Source of the DNA: AWTP1-13 sp050248715
GTDB lineage: Bacteria; Pseudomonadota; Alphaproteobacteria; Rhizobiales; Hyphomicrobiaceae
Length of the DNA: 64,000 bases
NCBI GenBank assembly: GCA_050248715.1
Contig: JBFWRV010000007.1
Location: 1 to 64,000, forward strand
Direction of reading: 5' to 3'
The notes below the pieces were generated by a model. That model did no database searches. It was not told where the DNA came from and saw only the letters and a program-made list of their open reading frames with translations. The position numbers were made by a program, and so were the translations under genes. The number at the start of each line of letters is the position of its first letter. Within the stretch, counting starts at the first letter, position 1. This document shows positions 54,158-62,707 of the stretch, piece after piece.

Positions 54158-54823
54158 GTGGCCCGCGCACCATCCGCTGTTCCCACCTGGAGGCGCCTGC
54201 TGATCGGCCGCGATCCGATCCGGCGTGCGCTCTACATCGCCGGCATGGTGCCGGCGGTCTGGTATTTCTACCTTGGCGTCATGGACCAGCTTGGCGCCGA
54301 TCCGCAGAAGACGCTCGAGCGGCTGCTCGGTCTTTGGGCACTCCGCTTCCTGATCGCCGGCCTCGCCATCACGCCCTTGCGGCGCCTCGGCGGCCCGAAC
54401 CTCGTCCGCTACCGTCGCGCCATCGGCCTGCTCGCCTTCTACTACGCAGCGCTGCATCTGGCCGTCTACATGCTTCTGGACCAGGGCCTCGACCTCGCCG
54501 CCATCTGGGCCGACATCGTCAAGCGCCCCTACATCACGGTCGGCATGCTGGCGTTCACCGTACTGATGCCGCTCGCCGCCACCTCGAATGGGCCGATGAT
54601 CCGCCGCCTCGGCGCGGCTGCCTGGCAGCGCCTGCACCGTCTCGTCTACCTGGCCGCCGCAGCAGGTGCCTTGCATTTCATCATGCTGGTCAAATCCTGG
54701 CCGGCCGAGCCGGTGATCTATGCCGGCCTGGTCGTGGTTCTGCTTCTCTTCCGGCTAGGCGTACGGCTCCAGAAGCGCACCAAGCCGACGCGCCCGCGCG
54801 CCGCCGAACCTGCCGGCGCGTAG
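54158..54823 (+). CDS. msrQ: MsrP haem-binding membrane subunit MsrQ
   Basis: A six-helix b-type haem protein of 221 residues of the ferric-reductase-like family. It feeds electrons from the quinone pool to MsrP. Haem-ligand His residues are in YAALHLAVYM, LHRLVYL and ALHFIMLV. The start is GTG 54158. The TAG stop (54821-54823) is part of the left arm of an R4 repeat, so the last residues GA are encoded at the edge of the repeat. Confidence 0.9.
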   Translation: MARAPSAVPTWRRLLIGRDPIRRALYIAGMVPAVWYFYLGVMDQLGADPQKTLERLLGLWALRFLIAGLAITPLRRLGGPNLVRYRRAIGLLAFYYAALHLAVYMLLDQGLDLAAIWADIVKRPYITVGMLAFTVLMPLAATSNGPMIRRLGAAAWQRLHRLVYLAAAAGALHFIMLVKSWPAEPVIYAGLVVVLLLFRLGVRLQKRTKPTRPRAAEPAGA

Positions 54824-54899
54824 GGCGCCAAAACGCAAGCGCATTGCACCCTTGTTGCCGGTGATCGGCACAACGCGGGTGTCGCCTATTGCGCCCTGC
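54820..54899. repeat. Inverted-repeat element, family R4 (copy 2)
   Basis: The left end GTAGGGCGCCAAAACGC and the right end TATTGCGCCCTGC are diverged inverted copies; GCGCATTGCACC inside is also family sequence. The left arm supplies the msrQ stop codon. Confidence 0.7.
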
Positions 54900-54962
54900 G
54901 GGCTTCATGCTAAGGACCGAATACGCTCGCGGGTCCACTGTCGCCCGCCTCCAGGACGCGGC

Positions 54963-56447
54963 ATGAAAGACGACATCGAGCCCAAGACCCCCACCGGCCG
55001 CCTGTTCCTCACCGTCTTTCCCTCGATCATGCTGCCGATGTTTCTGGCCATCGTGGACCAGACCATCGTCGCCACCGCACTGCCGGCGATCGCCGCCTCC
55101 CTCGGCGGTGTGGAGCGCGTGTCGTGGGTGGTGGTCGCCTATCTCGTCGCCGGCACCATTGCAGCACCCGTCTATGGCCAGCTGCGCGACGTGTACGGCG
55201 GCAAGCGCATGATGTTCGTGGCGCTCGGCATATTTCTGGCATCCTCCCTCCTGTGCGCCGTATCGGCCAGCATGGAGATGCTGGCGTTCGCGCGCGTCCT
55301 GCAGGGGCTCGGCGGCGGCGGCCTCATGACCCTGTCGCAAGCGCTCATCGGCGAGACGATCCCGCCGCGCGAGCGCGCCCGCTATCAAGGCTACCTGGCG
55401 GGCATCATGGTCACGTCTTCCACGTTCGGGCCGGTGGCCGGAGGACTGCTGACGCACTACTTCGGCTGGCGCTCCGTGTTCCTGGTCAATCTGCCCCTCG
55501 GCATCATTGCCGTACTCCTGACCCTGCGGCTCGCTTCGCGGCCTACCCGAGAGCAGTCCTGGACCTTCGACGGCATGGGCCTCGTCCTGTTCATTGCCTT
55601 CATCACCCCGGTGCTGCTGGCGCTTGAGCAGATACAGCGCATGAGCCCCACGGCGCTGCCGCTTTTCGCCGTACTGATGGGCATCGGCATCGCCGCATTG
55701 GCGGCTCTCGTCTTGCGCGAGAAGCGCGCCATCTATCCGCTGCTGCCGATCCATCTGCTGCGCCAACCGACCATTTGGCGCAGCGATGCACTCGCGGCGT
55801 GCCACGGCGCCATGCTGGTGTCGCTCGTCACATTCCTGCCGATCTACCTGCGCGTGCTGCGTGGCGCCTCGCCCTCCGAGACAGGACTGCTCCTGCTGCC
55901 GCTGATGTTCGGCATCGGCGCCGGGTCCATGGTGACGGGACGTGTTGTCAGCCGGACGGGCCTCACCATGATCTTTCCCGCTATCGGGCTGATCGCCGTC
56001 ACCATCTGCCTGGGACTGCTCGGCCTATTCGTCGGCCATATCGGCACGAAGCAGCTGGCCTTCTATCTCTTCTGCAGCGGACTGTTCATGGGCACGGTGA
56101 TGGGCGTCGTGCAGGTGACCGTGCAGAACGCGGCAAGCTCCGCCTCGCTCGGCGCTGCGGCCGCCTCTGTGCAGCTCTCGCGCTCCATCGGCGCTGCCGT
56201 CGGCACCGCGCTGGTGGGCACGGTGCTCTTCGCCATGGTGTCGCTCAGCGATCCCGAGGCGGCACCGCTGTTCGCCTCCCTCGTGCAGTTCGGACCCGTC
56301 GCCATCCAATCGCTGGCGCCTGAGCGGCAGGCCGCCATCTTGGCCGAGGTTGCCGTGGCCTTCCGCGCCGCGTTTCTCGTGATCGCGGGCTTCGCCGCCA
56401 TCGGCACGCTGCTGGCCTGGACCATCCCGACACGACGGTTGACCTGA
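54963..56447 (+). CDS. MDR-type MFS exporter (DHA2 family)
   Basis: A 14-helix drug:H+ antiporter of 494 residues. Motif A reads GQLRDVYGGKRMM and motif C is near GGLLTHYFGWRSVFLVNLPLG, the DHA2 signature. The N-terminus PMFLAIVDQTIVATALPAIA (motif D1) is intact. It probably expels lipophilic compounds. AGGAC precedes the ATG at 54963. No regulator or membrane-fusion protein is adjacent. Confidence 0.88.
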   Translation: MKDDIEPKTPTGRLFLTVFPSIMLPMFLAIVDQTIVATALPAIAASLGGVERVSWVVVAYLVAGTIAAPVYGQLRDVYGGKRMMFVALGIFLASSLLCAVSASMEMLAFARVLQGLGGGGLMTLSQALIGETIPPRERARYQGYLAGIMVTSSTFGPVAGGLLTHYFGWRSVFLVNLPLGIIAVLLTLRLASRPTREQSWTFDGMGLVLFIAFITPVLLALEQIQRMSPTALPLFAVLMGIGIAALAALVLREKRAIYPLLPIHLLRQPTIWRSDALAACHGAMLVSLVTFLPIYLRVLRGASPSETGLLLLPLMFGIGAGSMVTGRVVSRTGLTMIFPAIGLIAVTICLGLLGLFVGHIGTKQLAFYLFCSGLFMGTVMGVVQVTVQNAASSASLGAAAASVQLSRSIGAAVGTALVGTVLFAMVSLSDPEAAPLFASLVQFGPVAIQSLAPERQAAILAEVAVAFRAAFLVIAGFAAIGTLLAWTIPTRRLT

Positions 56448-56482
56448 CGGCATTCGATGGCCGCCTCGTTCGGGAGGCGAGG

Positions 56483-57514
56483 TCAAGTTCTCGTCAGGTC
56501 CTTGAGATAGGCGTCGGCATTGTCGACGAGGAATTCCGCCCACATCACCAGGTGGTCGGACATCTGGTAGGTGCGCCAGTCCTTGAACTTGGACTTGTCC
56601 GCAAGCTTGCCCTTGGCGACGAGCCTCTCGGCATCGCTTTCACGAAACACGTGCTCGTAGAAATCGAAGATGCCGGCGGCGTTCTCCTTGATACCGCTGA
56701 CCTTCTTGTAGAACGCAATCTGGTCGTAGAACTTGTCGCGCGCCACGTTCGAGCCGGTGAGCTCGTCCTTCATGAGGCCTGCCGGAAGAACGAAGCCGTT
56801 CTCCGATAGCGCCTCGAACGTCTTGTCGGTCTTCTTGAAGATGTTGAAGTCCCCGAGCAGGACGAGATTTTCCGGCGAGTACGATTTCTTGTCGTTTCTG
56901 CCGACGTTGATGTAGTCCTTCGCCTTGCCGCTCAGCAACTTGCCGATCTGCTTGATCTCCTCGACGCGACGCGGCTCGTTCGGCGCGCTCGTGCCGTAGT
57001 AGATGTGGACTGTGCAGAGGTTGAACTTCGCCCACCCGGCCTGAAATCCACAGATGAAGGGCGTGCGGGCGACCTGTGCCATCTTCTGCGATTCCACCTT
57101 CGGCAACACCAGCTCGCCGGCGAGCCCGGTGAAGCGGACCTTGCGCCGGTCCCACACGAAAGCCAGCCGCTCGTGGTTGCCGCCTTCGGCGTAGCTGACG
57201 TCCGTGAAGATGCGATCCCAGTCGCGGCCCAGCAGCTGCATGACGCGATCGAGCGCCCGCAGGTCAGGCCGCACCTCCTGAATGGCGACGATGTCGAAGC
57301 GGTTGATCGTCTCGGCAATGCAATAGAGGGCTTCGTCGATCCGCCCGCCATACTTGGTGCCGCCGAACTCGCGGACATTCCAGGTGGCAAGGAGCATGCC
57401 GCCGGGCTTCTTTTCCGGAACCCCACCAAGGCCCTGACGCAGCCGCAAGAGCGCGTCCGCAATATCGCTGCGATCGGCATCAAAACGCTTGTCGCGCAGA
57501 TCACCGTAGTACAT
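56483..57514 (-). CDS. Endonuclease/exonuclease/phosphatase (EEP) family protein
   Basis: The product of 343 residues has the EEP fold motifs in order: ATWNVREFG, IVAIQEVRPD, RRKVRFTG, LVLLGDFNIF and SDHLVMWAEF. The Asn, Glu, Asp-Asn and Asp-His catalytic residues are present, so metal-dependent phosphodiesterase or phosphatase activity is expected. It lacks a signal peptide. The ATG at 57514 has GGAGA upstream. The substrate is unknown. Confidence 0.83.
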   Translation of the reverse strand: MYYGDLRDKRFDADRSDIADALLRLRQGLGGVPEKKPGGMLLATWNVREFGGTKYGGRIDEALYCIAETINRFDIVAIQEVRPDLRALDRVMQLLGRDWDRIFTDVSYAEGGNHERLAFVWDRRKVRFTGLAGELVLPKVESQKMAQVARTPFICGFQAGWAKFNLCTVHIYYGTSAPNEPRRVEEIKQIGKLLSGKAKDYINVGRNDKKSYSPENLVLLGDFNIFKKTDKTFEALSENGFVLPAGLMKDELTGSNVARDKFYDQIAFYKKVSGIKENAAGIFDFYEHVFRESDAERLVAKGKLADKSKFKDWRTYQMSDHLVMWAEFLVDNADAYLKDLTRT

Positions 57515-57833
57515 CTCGATCTCCAATATCGCTGCTGTGCAATAGGCGCATTCTAGCACTGCACGCCTGACCGGACATCCCGGAACGGCGCCCGCGGACC
57601 TTCCCGTGCCCGGAACGTCTCCACGCGCACGACTTCGCGCCGACTTGCCATCGTTTGTCCGCGAAGGCTAGGTTCACTGGCCGTATCGATTGCACGGCAC
57701 TACCCACCGCTTCCAGCCGCCGGCAGGATTGGGCGCCGGAAGCGTTCCGAGGCGCGACGGTGATCGCCAAAGCCTCTGTCGCGACAAGCCTGCCCAAGCC
57801 AAAGATAAGAGCAGAACTGGAGGACACCGGCCC
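57515..57833. other. Intergenic region between divergent EEP and PQQ-dehydrogenase genes
   Basis: These 319 bases contain no recognisable gene or repeat family. Promoters of both divergent genes must lie here; no clear sigma-70 hexamer pair was found. Confidence 0.4.
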
Positions 57834-59054
57834 ATGCACTCGCAGCTCAAGCAGAAAGGCCTCATGCCCCTGTCGGTGCTCGCCGCCTGTCTCATGGCAG
57901 CGACGGTGGCTATCGCCCAGGAGAAGAAGGAGGAGGAGCCGTTCTGGGCCAAGGGTCGGCCCAAGGAGGGCCCGGGGGCCAAGATGGCGCCCGTAGCCGC
58001 GCCCCCGGTGCCGACGCCGGCCGATCAGCTGCCCAAGCTGACGGCGCCGAAAGGCTTCAAGGTGGAGACCTATGCCAGCGGTGTGCTCGATGCCCGCGCG
58101 CTGCGCCGCGGCGACAAGGGCACGATCTTCGTCAGCTCGCTGTTCGTGGCCGGCAAGATCTATGCGATCACCGAGAAGGACGGCAAGCGCGAGGTCAAGA
58201 CCATCCTCTCCGGGCTCGAGCTCCCGAGCGGCATCGAGTTCCACAAGGGCGCGCTCTACGTCGCCACGCCCAAGCAGATCACGCGCTACGACAACATCGA
58301 GGATAACCTGGATAAGCCACCACAGCCGGTCAAAGTGTTCGACCAGCTGCCGGGCGACATCCCCCACGGCTGGAAGTACCTGCGCTTCGGACCCGACGGC
58401 AAGCTCTACGTGCCGGTGGGCGCGCCATGCAACATCTGCGAATCCGACCCCGAGAAGTACGTACAGATCTTCCGCATTAACGCCGACGGGAGCGGCAGGG
58501 AGATCGTGGCGCGGGGCGTGCGCAACACCGTGGGCTTCGACTTCCACCCGCGCACCAAGGAGCTGTGGTTCACCGACAATCAGCGCGACTGGCTGGCCGA
58601 GGACTTCCCGCTCGATGAGCTCAACCGCGTCGCCAACCCGGGCAAGGACAACTTCGGCTACCCCTACTGCCATTCCGGCACGATGACCGATCCGGAGCTC
58701 GGCTGGGGCAAGAGCTGCGACGACTACGTGAAGCCCGCAGCGCTGCTCGGGCCCCACGCGGCGCCGCTGGGCATGCGCTTCTACACGGGCACGATGTTCC
58801 CGCAGAAGTATCGCAACGCCATCTTCATTGCCCGGCACGGGCCATGGAACCGCACCAAGAAGTTCGCCGACGTCTCGGTCGCCTACGTAGACGCCAACAA
58901 CAAGGTGACGCGTGTGGAGCCCTTCCTGGAGGGCTTCGCCAAGGACAACACCTACCTCGGCCGCCCGGTCGATATGATGGTCATGCCGGACGGCTCGCTG
59001 CTGGTTTCGGATGACCATGCCGGAGCCGTCTACCGCGTTTCGTATGGCAAGTAG
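57834..59054 (+). CDS. PQQ-dependent sugar dehydrogenase (sorbosone dehydrogenase-like)
   Basis: The product of 406 residues has a signal sequence (about 1-28, cut near AIAQ) and a six-bladed propeller of the soluble glucose/sorbosone dehydrogenase type. Landmarks are GLELPSGIEFHKGALYVA, HGWKYLRFGPDGKLYVPVGAPC, ARGVRNTVGFDFHP and LLVSDDHAGAVYRVSYG. It is expected to oxidise sugars or alcohols in the periplasm with PQQ. GGAGGA precedes the ATG. The cytochrome c gene starts inside its last codons, suggesting that the cytochrome is its electron acceptor. Confidence 0.85.
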   Translation: MHSQLKQKGLMPLSVLAACLMAATVAIAQEKKEEEPFWAKGRPKEGPGAKMAPVAAPPVPTPADQLPKLTAPKGFKVETYASGVLDARALRRGDKGTIFVSSLFVAGKIYAITEKDGKREVKTILSGLELPSGIEFHKGALYVATPKQITRYDNIEDNLDKPPQPVKVFDQLPGDIPHGWKYLRFGPDGKLYVPVGAPCNICESDPEKYVQIFRINADGSGREIVARGVRNTVGFDFHPRTKELWFTDNQRDWLAEDFPLDELNRVANPGKDNFGYPYCHSGTMTDPELGWGKSCDDYVKPAALLGPHAAPLGMRFYTGTMFPQKYRNAIFIARHGPWNRTKKFADVSVAYVDANNKVTRVEPFLEGFAKDNTYLGRPVDMMVMPDGSLLVSDDHAGAVYRVSYGK

Positions 59055-59658
59055 CGAAGCCTGCAGGATGCGAGGGTGGTCCGCCGCCCTCGCATCCGCA
59101 TACTTGATCGCATCGGTTCTGCTCCTCGCCGAGCGTGCGCTCGCGCAGTCGCTCCAGGACAAGATTGCGGCCTGCGCGGCCTGTCACGGCGAGAAGGGCA
59201 TCTCACCCAACCCCGACATTCCCTCGATCGGCGGCCAGCCGAAACTCTTCGTGATGTACCAGCTGTTCTTCTATCGCGAAGGCCGGCGCAAGAACGCGGA
59301 TATGAACACCATCGCCAAGGACATGAGCGACGCCGAGTTGACCGCCATCTCCGACTATGTCGCTGGCCTGCCCGCTCCCGAGCCTGCGGGCGGCGAGGTG
59401 GACGAAACGCGCTATCTGCGCGGCGCCGCGCTGGCACAGGCCCGCATCTGCGCCAGCTGCCACAATCCCGACTACTCCGGCCGCGAGCAGATGCCGCGCC
59501 TCGCCGGACAGCGCGAGAGCTATACGCTCAAGGCTCTGCAGGACTACCGAATGGGTGTTCGGATCGGCACCCAGGCGGCGATGGCGGAGGCGGTGCGCGG
59601 CCTCGATGACGCCGCCCTCGGCGACCTCGCCTATTACCTCGCCCGCTTCCGGCCCTGA
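59044..59658 (+). CDS. Dihaem cytochrome c (c4-like)
   Basis: The product of 204 residues has a signal sequence and two haem c motifs, CAACH (44-48) and CASCH (136-140). Methionines in DMNTIAKDM and in the second half may be sixth ligands. The two similar halves fit a c4-type cytochrome. ATG 59044 overlaps the preceding stop by 11 bases; ATG 59068 is the alternative start. It probably takes electrons from the PQQ dehydrogenase. Confidence 0.87.
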   Translation: MASSEACRMRGWSAALASAYLIASVLLLAERALAQSLQDKIAACAACHGEKGISPNPDIPSIGGQPKLFVMYQLFFYREGRRKNADMNTIAKDMSDAELTAISDYVAGLPAPEPAGGEVDETRYLRGAALAQARICASCHNPDYSGREQMPRLAGQRESYTLKALQDYRMGVRIGTQAAMAEAVRGLDDAALGDLAYYLARFRP

Positions 59659-59668
59659 AGCGGGCTGC

Positions 59669-59747
59669 GTAGGGCGCAAAGGCGAAGCCGCATTGCGCCG
59701 ATAGGACCGGTGTTACCGGTGCAATGCGCTCCGCTTTTGCACCCTAC
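59669..59747. repeat. Inverted-repeat element, family R4 (copy 3)
   Basis: The ends GTAGGGCGCAAAG and CTTTTGCACCCTAC face each other, with inner GCATTGCGCCG and GCAATGCGC also paired. It starts 11 bases after the cytochrome stop and could terminate that transcript. Confidence 0.75.
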
Positions 59748-59784
59748 GCGCCGCGTGGCACCCGCCGTGGCCTGTCGCGCACCC

Positions 59785-59877
59785 CGCCCTAAGCCCGTCG
59801 TCCACCCGCCCTGAGCCCGTCGAAGCGCGAGGCAGCAAGCGACCCCCGTGCTTCGACAAGCTCATCAGCGCGAGGGT
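59785..59877. repeat. Palindromic repeat, family R2
   Basis: A complete copy (about 59809-59877) has GCCCTGAGCCCGTCGAAGC and GCTTCGACAAGCTCATCAGC as facing arms. A truncated left arm (CCCGCCCTAAGCCCGTCG) precedes it at 59782-59800. Confidence 0.7.
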
Positions 59878-59904
59878 CGACCAGCAGGCCTCCGCACCCC
59901 TGGA

Positions 59905-60306
59905 CTACGCAGCGACGGGACCGCTGCGCTTGAGGCCCACGTACTGCAGCTCCGCAAACAGAGCAACCACGGCGGCCTGGGCGAGAACGAACGCGTAGCC
60001 GAGCAGCGTCGGCGCCACCAGGCCGCTCACCAGCAGGCAGACGCTGGCAACGACCCACAGCACGTTGACGGCGATGATCAGCGCCACGGCTCCCTGGGAT
60101 GCAGGCTCGCGGGTGCCGGCCCACGCCACGAAGGCGACGAAGGGGATCAGCACCAGGCCCGCCCAGCGCATGAGGCCCGCCGGCAGCCCCAGGACACCCT
60201 CGAGCAGGCCGGCACCGCCAATCAGCAGCAGCCCCGTGGCTCCAGTGGCGGCAGCGTCGAGGAGGAGGGCGTTGCGAAGGAACGGGTTGGAGTGAAGGGT
60301 CGACAT
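59905..60306 (-). CDS. Hypothetical four-helix membrane protein under putative palindromic operator
   Basis: The product of 133 residues has four hydrophobic segments (about 12-35, 42-62, 72-95 and 100-122) and no motif that I recognise. AAGGAG precedes the ATG at 60306. A TTACC-N5-GGTAA palindrome lies 60 bases upstream and matches the one next to the XRE/MmyB-type regulator at 63137, which suggests shared control. The SDR gene upstream on the same strand is separated by the assembly gap, so operon structure cannot be judged. Confidence 0.7.
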   Translation of the reverse strand: MSTLHSNPFLRNALLLDAAATGATGLLLIGGAGLLEGVLGLPAGLMRWAGLVLIPFVAFVAWAGTREPASQGAVALIIAVNVLWVVASVCLLVSGLVAPTLLGYAFVLAQAAVVALFAELQYVGLKRSGPVAA

Positions 60307-60366
60307 AAGTTGGCTCCTTTCGTGCGTTGTGAGCGCACTCTTGCGGGAGCTCGCGCATGCCGTCGA

Positions 60367-60381
60367 TTACCCGGGAGGTAA
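60367..60381. promoter_or_regulatory. Putative operator palindrome, copy 2
   Basis: TTACC-CGGGA-GGTAA, preceded by CGTCGA exactly as at the copy near 63088. It lies 60 bases upstream of the membrane-protein ATG (60306), in the same orientation relative to that gene as copy 1 has to the DUF1330 gene. Likely target of the XRE/MmyB-type regulator, by inference. Confidence 0.6.
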
Positions 60382-60390
60382 CGGCGCATA

Positions 60391-60409
60391 CGTCATCCCG
60401 GCCGCAGCG
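60391..60409. repeat. Left end of an R3 repeat, running into the gap
   Basis: CGTCATCCCGGCCGCAGCG matches the left end of the R3 copy at 31521 (TGTCATCCCGGCCGGAGCG) at all but two positions, then the sequence becomes N. A repeat at the contig edge explains why assembly broke here. Confidence 0.6.
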
Positions 60410-60509
60410 NNNNNNNNNNNNNNNNNNNNNNNNNNNNNNNNNNNNNNNNNNNNNNNNNNNNNNNNNNNNNNNNNNNNNNNNNNNNNNNNNNNNNNNNNNN
60501 NNNNNNNNN
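60410..60509. other. Assembly gap (100 N)
   Basis: One hundred consecutive N. The round number suggests a scaffold gap of unknown true size. It hides the stop codon of the SDR gene and probably the rest of an R3 repeat. Confidence 0.97.
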
Positions 60510-61291
60510 AGCGGCGCGTAACCCAGATGCGCGCCGGCATCGACGAGCATCGTCTCCCCGGTGATGCGTCGCGAGGCATCCGAGATCAGGAACAGCGCCG
60601 CATCGGCGATGTCCTGGGCGTTGGAGACCACCTGCAGCGGCGCGTTCGCCGCCACCCGCTCGCGCAGGCGCTGCGCCGTCTCCTTGTCGTAGGCGTCGCT
60701 GAACCAGCGCGTATCGATGAAGGCCGGGCAGATGGCGTTGACGCGGATCTTCGGCGCCAGAGCCCGGGCCAGCGACAGGGTCATGGTGTTGAGCGCGCCC
60801 TTCGATGCCGCGTAAGCGACGGAGGAGCCGCCGCCCGTCACGCCTGCGATCGAGGAGGTCATCAGCACGGTTCCCAGGGTGGAGGCCTCGAGCAGGCTGC
60901 GGCAGGCGCGGATCATCTGGAATGGCCCCACCGTGTTGACGGCGTAGATATGCAGGAAGTCCTCCTTGGAGAGGCCGTCGAGGTCGGCGTGCTTGGGCAC
61001 ATGCTTGGTCGTGCCGGCATTGTTGACGAGGATGTCGAGCCGGCCATAGGGCGCTGCAGCCGCCGCAATGCGCCGGCAGTCGGCGTCCTGCGACACGTCG
61101 CCCTGCGCGATCACCGCGTCGGCACCTGCCGCGCGGATGGCCGCTGCCGTCTCCTCGGCCTCCTTGAGGCTCTTGGTGCAGTTGATGATCACGGCCTTGG
61201 CCCCGCCCTTGGCCGTGCCGATCGCGATTGCCGCGCCGAGGCCCGTGGCTCCGCCCGTCACCAGGACGATCTTGTCCTTGAACTCGCTCAT
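60510..61291 (-). CDS. SDR-family oxidoreductase, C-terminal end lost in gap
   Basis: A classical SDR, about 260 residues readable. The cofactor motif TGGATGLG, NNAG, the Ser of MTSSIAG and YAASKG are intact. The visible C-terminus MLVDAGAHLGYAP is where SDRs end, so only a few residues and the stop are missing. The ATG overlaps the TGA of the NUDIX gene (61288-61291), so the two are translationally coupled. The substrate is unknown. Confidence 0.86.
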
Positions 61292-61719
61292 GTGCTTTTC
61301 CTCGTCGGCTTGCGTCGCAGCATGCGTTCGGCAGCGCGCAGGATCTTCGCATGATCGAAGGCGATCCCCACCTTCGACCAGCGCTCCACCCATTCGGCAC
61401 ACGCCGCATCGTCGCCGGCCTTCGGGCGCGCGCGCGTGACGCGCGCCAGGTAGGCGACGGAGCACGTGTGGCCGCGCGGGTCGCGGCGGGGATCGGAGTA
61501 GACGCCGATGAGCTGGAGCCGCCCCACCTTCAATCCCGTCTCCTCCATGAGCTCGCGGCGGCAAGCCTCCTCCAGCGTCTCGCCGACATCGACGAAGCCG
61601 CCAGGCAGCGCGTAGTCCCCCTTGAACGGCGCGTTGCCGCGGCGGATCAAGAGCACGCGCCGTCGGCTGTCGAACACGACGCAATCGATTGTCAGGGCAG
61701 GCGTTTGCGGCAGCGGCAT
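61288..61719 (-). CDS. NUDIX hydrolase
   Basis: A pyrophosphohydrolase of 143 residues with a complete Nudix box: GGFVDVGETLEEACRREL followed by MEETGL, with the metal-binding REL-x-EE residues. Early strand TIDCVVFDSRRRVLLIRRG is typical of ADP-ribose or 8-oxo-dGTP type members. The substrate is not fixed. ATG 61719 was chosen where conservation begins. It lies between two SDR genes on one strand: 82 bases after one and overlapping the next by four. Confidence 0.85.
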   Translation of the reverse strand: MPLPQTPALTIDCVVFDSRRRVLLIRRGNAPFKGDYALPGGFVDVGETLEEACRRELMEETGLKVGRLQLIGVYSDPRRDPRGHTCSVAYLARVTRARPKAGDDAACAEWVERWSKVGIAFDHAKILRAAERMLRRKPTRKST

Positions 61720-61801
61720 CGACTTCGAGAGGCCAGCGCCTCGCCTCCTGGTCGCGGACGGATTGCGCAGTTGTACGCGAGAGGTCTCGCCTTCCGCCAC
61801 C

Positions 61802-62638
61802 TCAAATGCCCAGCACCTTGCGCACCTGCTTCAGCCCCTCCTGGTGCTGACTGTAGTTGCGACCGCCGAGGACGCCGCCGTCGACCGCGATATCCGTGGC
61901 ATTGACGAAGGTGGACCGGTCCGACGCCAGCCACAGCACGCACTGGGCGATATCGTCCGCCACGCCGGAGCGAGGGATGGGCGCCGCCTTGGAATAGATC
62001 TGATTGATCGTGGCCGTCACCGTCTCGGCCTTGCCGGTCTCCATGCCGAGCGCCTTGGCCAGGATTCCCGTGGCGATCGGACGCGGCGACACGGAGTTGA
62101 CGCGCACGTTGTGCTCGCCGAGTTCCATGCCGACGCAGCGCGTCAGGTGGTTCACGGCGGCCTTGGCCGCGCTGTAGATCATGGAGCTCGAGTAGCCGGA
62201 CTGATGGCCCGCGATCGACCCGTTGTTGATGATGCTGCCCGAGCGCTGCTTCATCACGATCGGCGCGGTGTGTTTCATGCCGAGCATGACCGAGCGCACC
62301 AGCAATGCCATGGCCGCATCGAAGCCCTCGACGGGAATCGTCGTGATGCTGCCCGTGGGCGCGGGACCGCCAGCATTGTTGAACACGAAATCGAGGCGAG
62401 GTCCGAAGACCTCGGCCGTGCCCGCGATCACGCGCGTCCAATCGGCCTCGAGGGTTGCATCGGCCTTAATGAAGCGGGCGCCGGAGCCGAGCCGCCGCGC
62501 CAGCGCCTCGCCCTCGGCCTTACGCCGGCCCGTGAAGACGACCTTGGCGCCTTCCTCGACGAACAGCTCGGCCGTCCGCTCGCCGATACCGCTGGTCGCA
62601 CCCGTGATGATGCCGACCTTGCCTTCGACCATGCCCAT
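61802..62638 (-). CDS. SDR-family oxidoreductase
   Basis: A classical SDR of 278 residues with TGATSGIG, NNAGG, a Ser in IINNGSIAG and an intact catalytic YSAAK. The C-terminus YSQHQEGLKQVRKVLGI is longer than average. The start is ATG 62638 (or 62632); a TTG at 62659 is less likely. It follows the DUF1330 gene by 69 bases on the same strand and leads the NUDIX-SDR pair, so all four may be one transcript. Confidence 0.85.
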   Translation of the reverse strand: MGMVEGKVGIITGATSGIGERTAELFVEEGAKVVFTGRRKAEGEALARRLGSGARFIKADATLEADWTRVIAGTAEVFGPRLDFVFNNAGGPAPTGSITTIPVEGFDAAMALLVRSVMLGMKHTAPIVMKQRSGSIINNGSIAGHQSGYSSSMIYSAAKAAVNHLTRCVGMELGEHNVRVNSVSPRPIATGILAKALGMETGKAETVTATINQIYSKAAPIPRSGVADDIAQCVLWLASDRSTFVNATDIAVDGGVLGGRNYSQHQEGLKQVRKVLGI

Positions 62639-62707
62639 CGGCGGCGCCTTCCGCTCCAATCGCAGGGCGGCATACTAGACCGCGGAAGATGAGTGCAACA
62701 ACGTCGT

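Noticed and set aside
53093..54676. 527-codon minus-strand open frame
   Set aside because: It is opposite msrP and msrQ and has no protein-like features.
54881..54962. Possible trans-acting RNA or attenuator before the MDR exporter
   Set aside because: The structure seen belongs to the R4 repeat; no leader peptide or terminator/antiterminator pair was found.
55027..55242. Many short Arg/Ser-rich frames on both strands across the window
   Set aside because: They are off-frame translations of recognised genes with no independent start signals or conservation.
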